DNA of 7,545 nucleotides from Candidatus Binataceae bacterium (lineage in GTDB: Bacteria; Desulfobacterota; Binatia; Binatales; Binataceae), in contig JASHZA010000125.1 of assembly GCA_030042765.1 (NCBI GenBank), positions 1-7,545 of the forward strand, in the 5' to 3' direction. A program made the position numbers and the translations under genes. The notes beneath the pieces are model-generated. The model saw only the letters and a list, made by a program, of their open reading frames with translations. It did no database searches and was not told the DNA's origin. Below are positions 6,745 through 7,545 of this stretch, one piece after another. Every line of letters begins with the position of its first letter. Position 1 is the first letter of the stretch.

Positions 6745-7113
6745 TCAGGCCACGCAGATCCCGGACACTGCCACTTTTCGGAACAGATGCGGGGATGCAA
6801 TGGCGCTCGATGGATAACGGCCGAGCTTCGCATGGAACTCGGGGTTGGTAAATGCAGCGCGAAAGTGCGACGTCGATTCCCAAACCGCATAGTTCAGGAA
6901 AACGCCGCTACCGCCGATACCGCGGTGCAGTTGGGTCGAGATGAAACCCGGCTGCCGCTTCATCCAGGCTGCGTCGTCGGCCCATGCATCTACCAATTGC
7001 TCCGCCTCCTCAGACTTGACGATAAACTTGTTGATCAGGATGACCGGACCATCTGTGTCTGCAAGCTGGGCCTGGATTGAGACCTGCTTGTCCATTTCTA
7101 CGAATGCCACCAT
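6745..7113 (-). CDS. Antibiotic biosynthesis monooxygenase (ABM) domain protein
   Basis: A 122-residue protein made of a single ABM-type ferredoxin-like domain. After an N-terminal extension of about 22 residues come the first strand 'PVILINKFIV', a helix 'SEEAEQLVDAWADDAAWMKR', then 'QPGFISTQLHRG' and the strand 'FLNYAVWES' leading to 'HFRAAFTNPEF'. This order is the normal ABM pattern. Members act as small monooxygenases, quinol oxygenases or haem-degrading enzymes, and many have no known substrate; none of the specialised haem-oxygenase residues can be assigned with confidence. The ATG (7113-7111) has an excellent GGAGGA at 7126-7121 with seven bases of spacing. The gene follows the MarR regulator by 24 nt on the same strand, so it is probably its target and operon partner. 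The last few residues run to a TGA read from plus-strand 6747-6745. Confidence 0.82.
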   Translation of the reverse strand: MVAFVEMDKQVSIQAQLADTDGPVILINKFIVKSEEAEQLVDAWADDAAWMKRQPGFISTQLHRGIGGSGVFLNYAVWESTSHFRAAFTNPEFHAKLGRYPSSAIASPHLFRKVAVSGICVA

Positions 7114-7137
7114 AGTGCTCTCCTCCTGTTCTCCGAA

Positions 7138-7545
7138 TTACACCGCTGCGCTTTCGTGCTTCACATCACTCTCGAGGCGACTGCGTATCCTGCGAAGAAC
7201 GCCGGTCGCCGAAATCATGGCTTCGGGCGTCAGACCAGCAGCAAGGCCGTCGACCCACGGCGCTTGCTTCTCCATCGCGGCCCGGTAGGTCTTCTCACCA
7301 CGGTCGGTGAGCAAAACCAGCTTGGCGCGCCGATGGTTCGGGTTGGGGGCATTGCGAACCAACCCATCTTTCATCATCTCGTCGACCAGACGCTGAACCG
7401 ACTGTCGCGCCAGACCCATGTTGCGGGCGAGGTGCGCGACAGGTAGAGGCAAGGGCGATAGTGCGATCGCACCCAGAACTTGCCATCGCGCGCTGCTCAG
7501 TCCGATGGGTCCGACCAACTCGTCACCTGCGGCTAGCAGCCGCCC
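7138..7545 (-). CDS. MarR-family transcriptional regulator (N-terminus outside window)
   Basis: The frame is open to the right edge of the window, so the TTG at 7518 is not the start; the extra codons read 'GRLLAAGDELVGPIGLSSAR', the usual first helix of MarR proteins. 135 residues are visible. The winged helix-turn-helix contains 'LPVAHLARNMGLARQSVQRL' (recognition helix near 'RQSVQRLVDEM') and the wing 'NPNHRRAKLVLLTDRGEK', a classic MarR pattern with a basic tip. A C-terminal dimerisation helix follows. MarR proteins are dimeric repressors released by phenolic or oxidising ligands; no redox cysteine is present in the visible portion. It precedes the ABM gene with 24 nt between them. Its promoter and operator would lie beyond the window. 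Confidence 0.9.
   Translation of the reverse strand, partial: GRLLAAGDELVGPIGLSSARWQVLGAIALSPLPLPVAHLARNMGLARQSVQRLVDEMMKDGLVRNAPNPNHRRAKLVLLTDRGEKTYRAAMEKQAPWVDGLAAGLTPEAMISATGVLRRIRSRLESDVKHESAAV

Noticed and set aside
6464..6817. 117-codon open frame starting MERATEVEPATSSLG
   Set aside because: This wording is the known artefact of translating a tRNA-Gly 3' half; the rest overlaps intergenic DNA and the ABM gene on the other strand.

Overview
This is a GC-rich bacterial chromosomal window, probably from a soil or sediment organism. UppP, a Zwf of the 'GATGDLAYKQ' type and a long mycobacterial-type transaldolase would suit an acidobacterium, a proteobacterium or a related lineage. I cannot place it more precisely from sequence alone.

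Layout. Positions 1-738 hold the 3' part of a gene whose product ends in two universal-stress-protein-like halves, possibly the cytosolic tail of a cation:proton antiporter. Next is uppP (885-1742), an undecaprenyl-diphosphatase with variant catalytic motifs. A carbon-metabolism block follows on the same strand: zwf (1962-3347), tal (3576-4652) and pgi (4673-6325). Beyond a 419-nt convergent intergenic region lies a minus-strand pair: a MarR-family regulator (cut by the right window edge) and, downstream of it, a small antibiotic-biosynthesis-monooxygenase (ABM) domain protein.

How the genes work together. Pgi interconverts glucose-6-P and fructose-6-P. Zwf commits glucose-6-P to the oxidative pentose phosphate or Entner-Doudoroff routes and makes reduced nicotinamide cofactor. 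Tal returns pentose-phosphate carbon to fructose-6-P. The three have strong, close ribosome binding sites and look co-transcribed.

The unusual part is what lies between them. Directly before zwf is a stump of about 32 codons that reads like the extreme C-terminus of 6-phosphogluconate dehydrogenase (Gnd), and its stop codon overlaps the zwf start. Between zwf and tal is a short, frameshifted remnant of a HAD-family hydrolase that seems to keep only its N-terminal motif and a C-terminal tail. The ancestral order was therefore probably gnd-zwf-HAD-tal-pgi, with gnd and the HAD gene eroded. The block is bracketed by two same-orientation sequences resembling the 3' half of tRNA-Gly(CCC), at 1786-1826 and 6465-6509. 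They match at 34 of 41 positions and both lose tRNA character at the anticodon loop. The left copy sits within about 40 nt of the gnd stump. This suggests, but does not prove, that tRNA-derived or att-like sequences took part in the rearrangement.

I see no CRISPR array, insertion sequence, integrase, intact tRNA or rRNA here, and no clear new defence or biosynthetic system.
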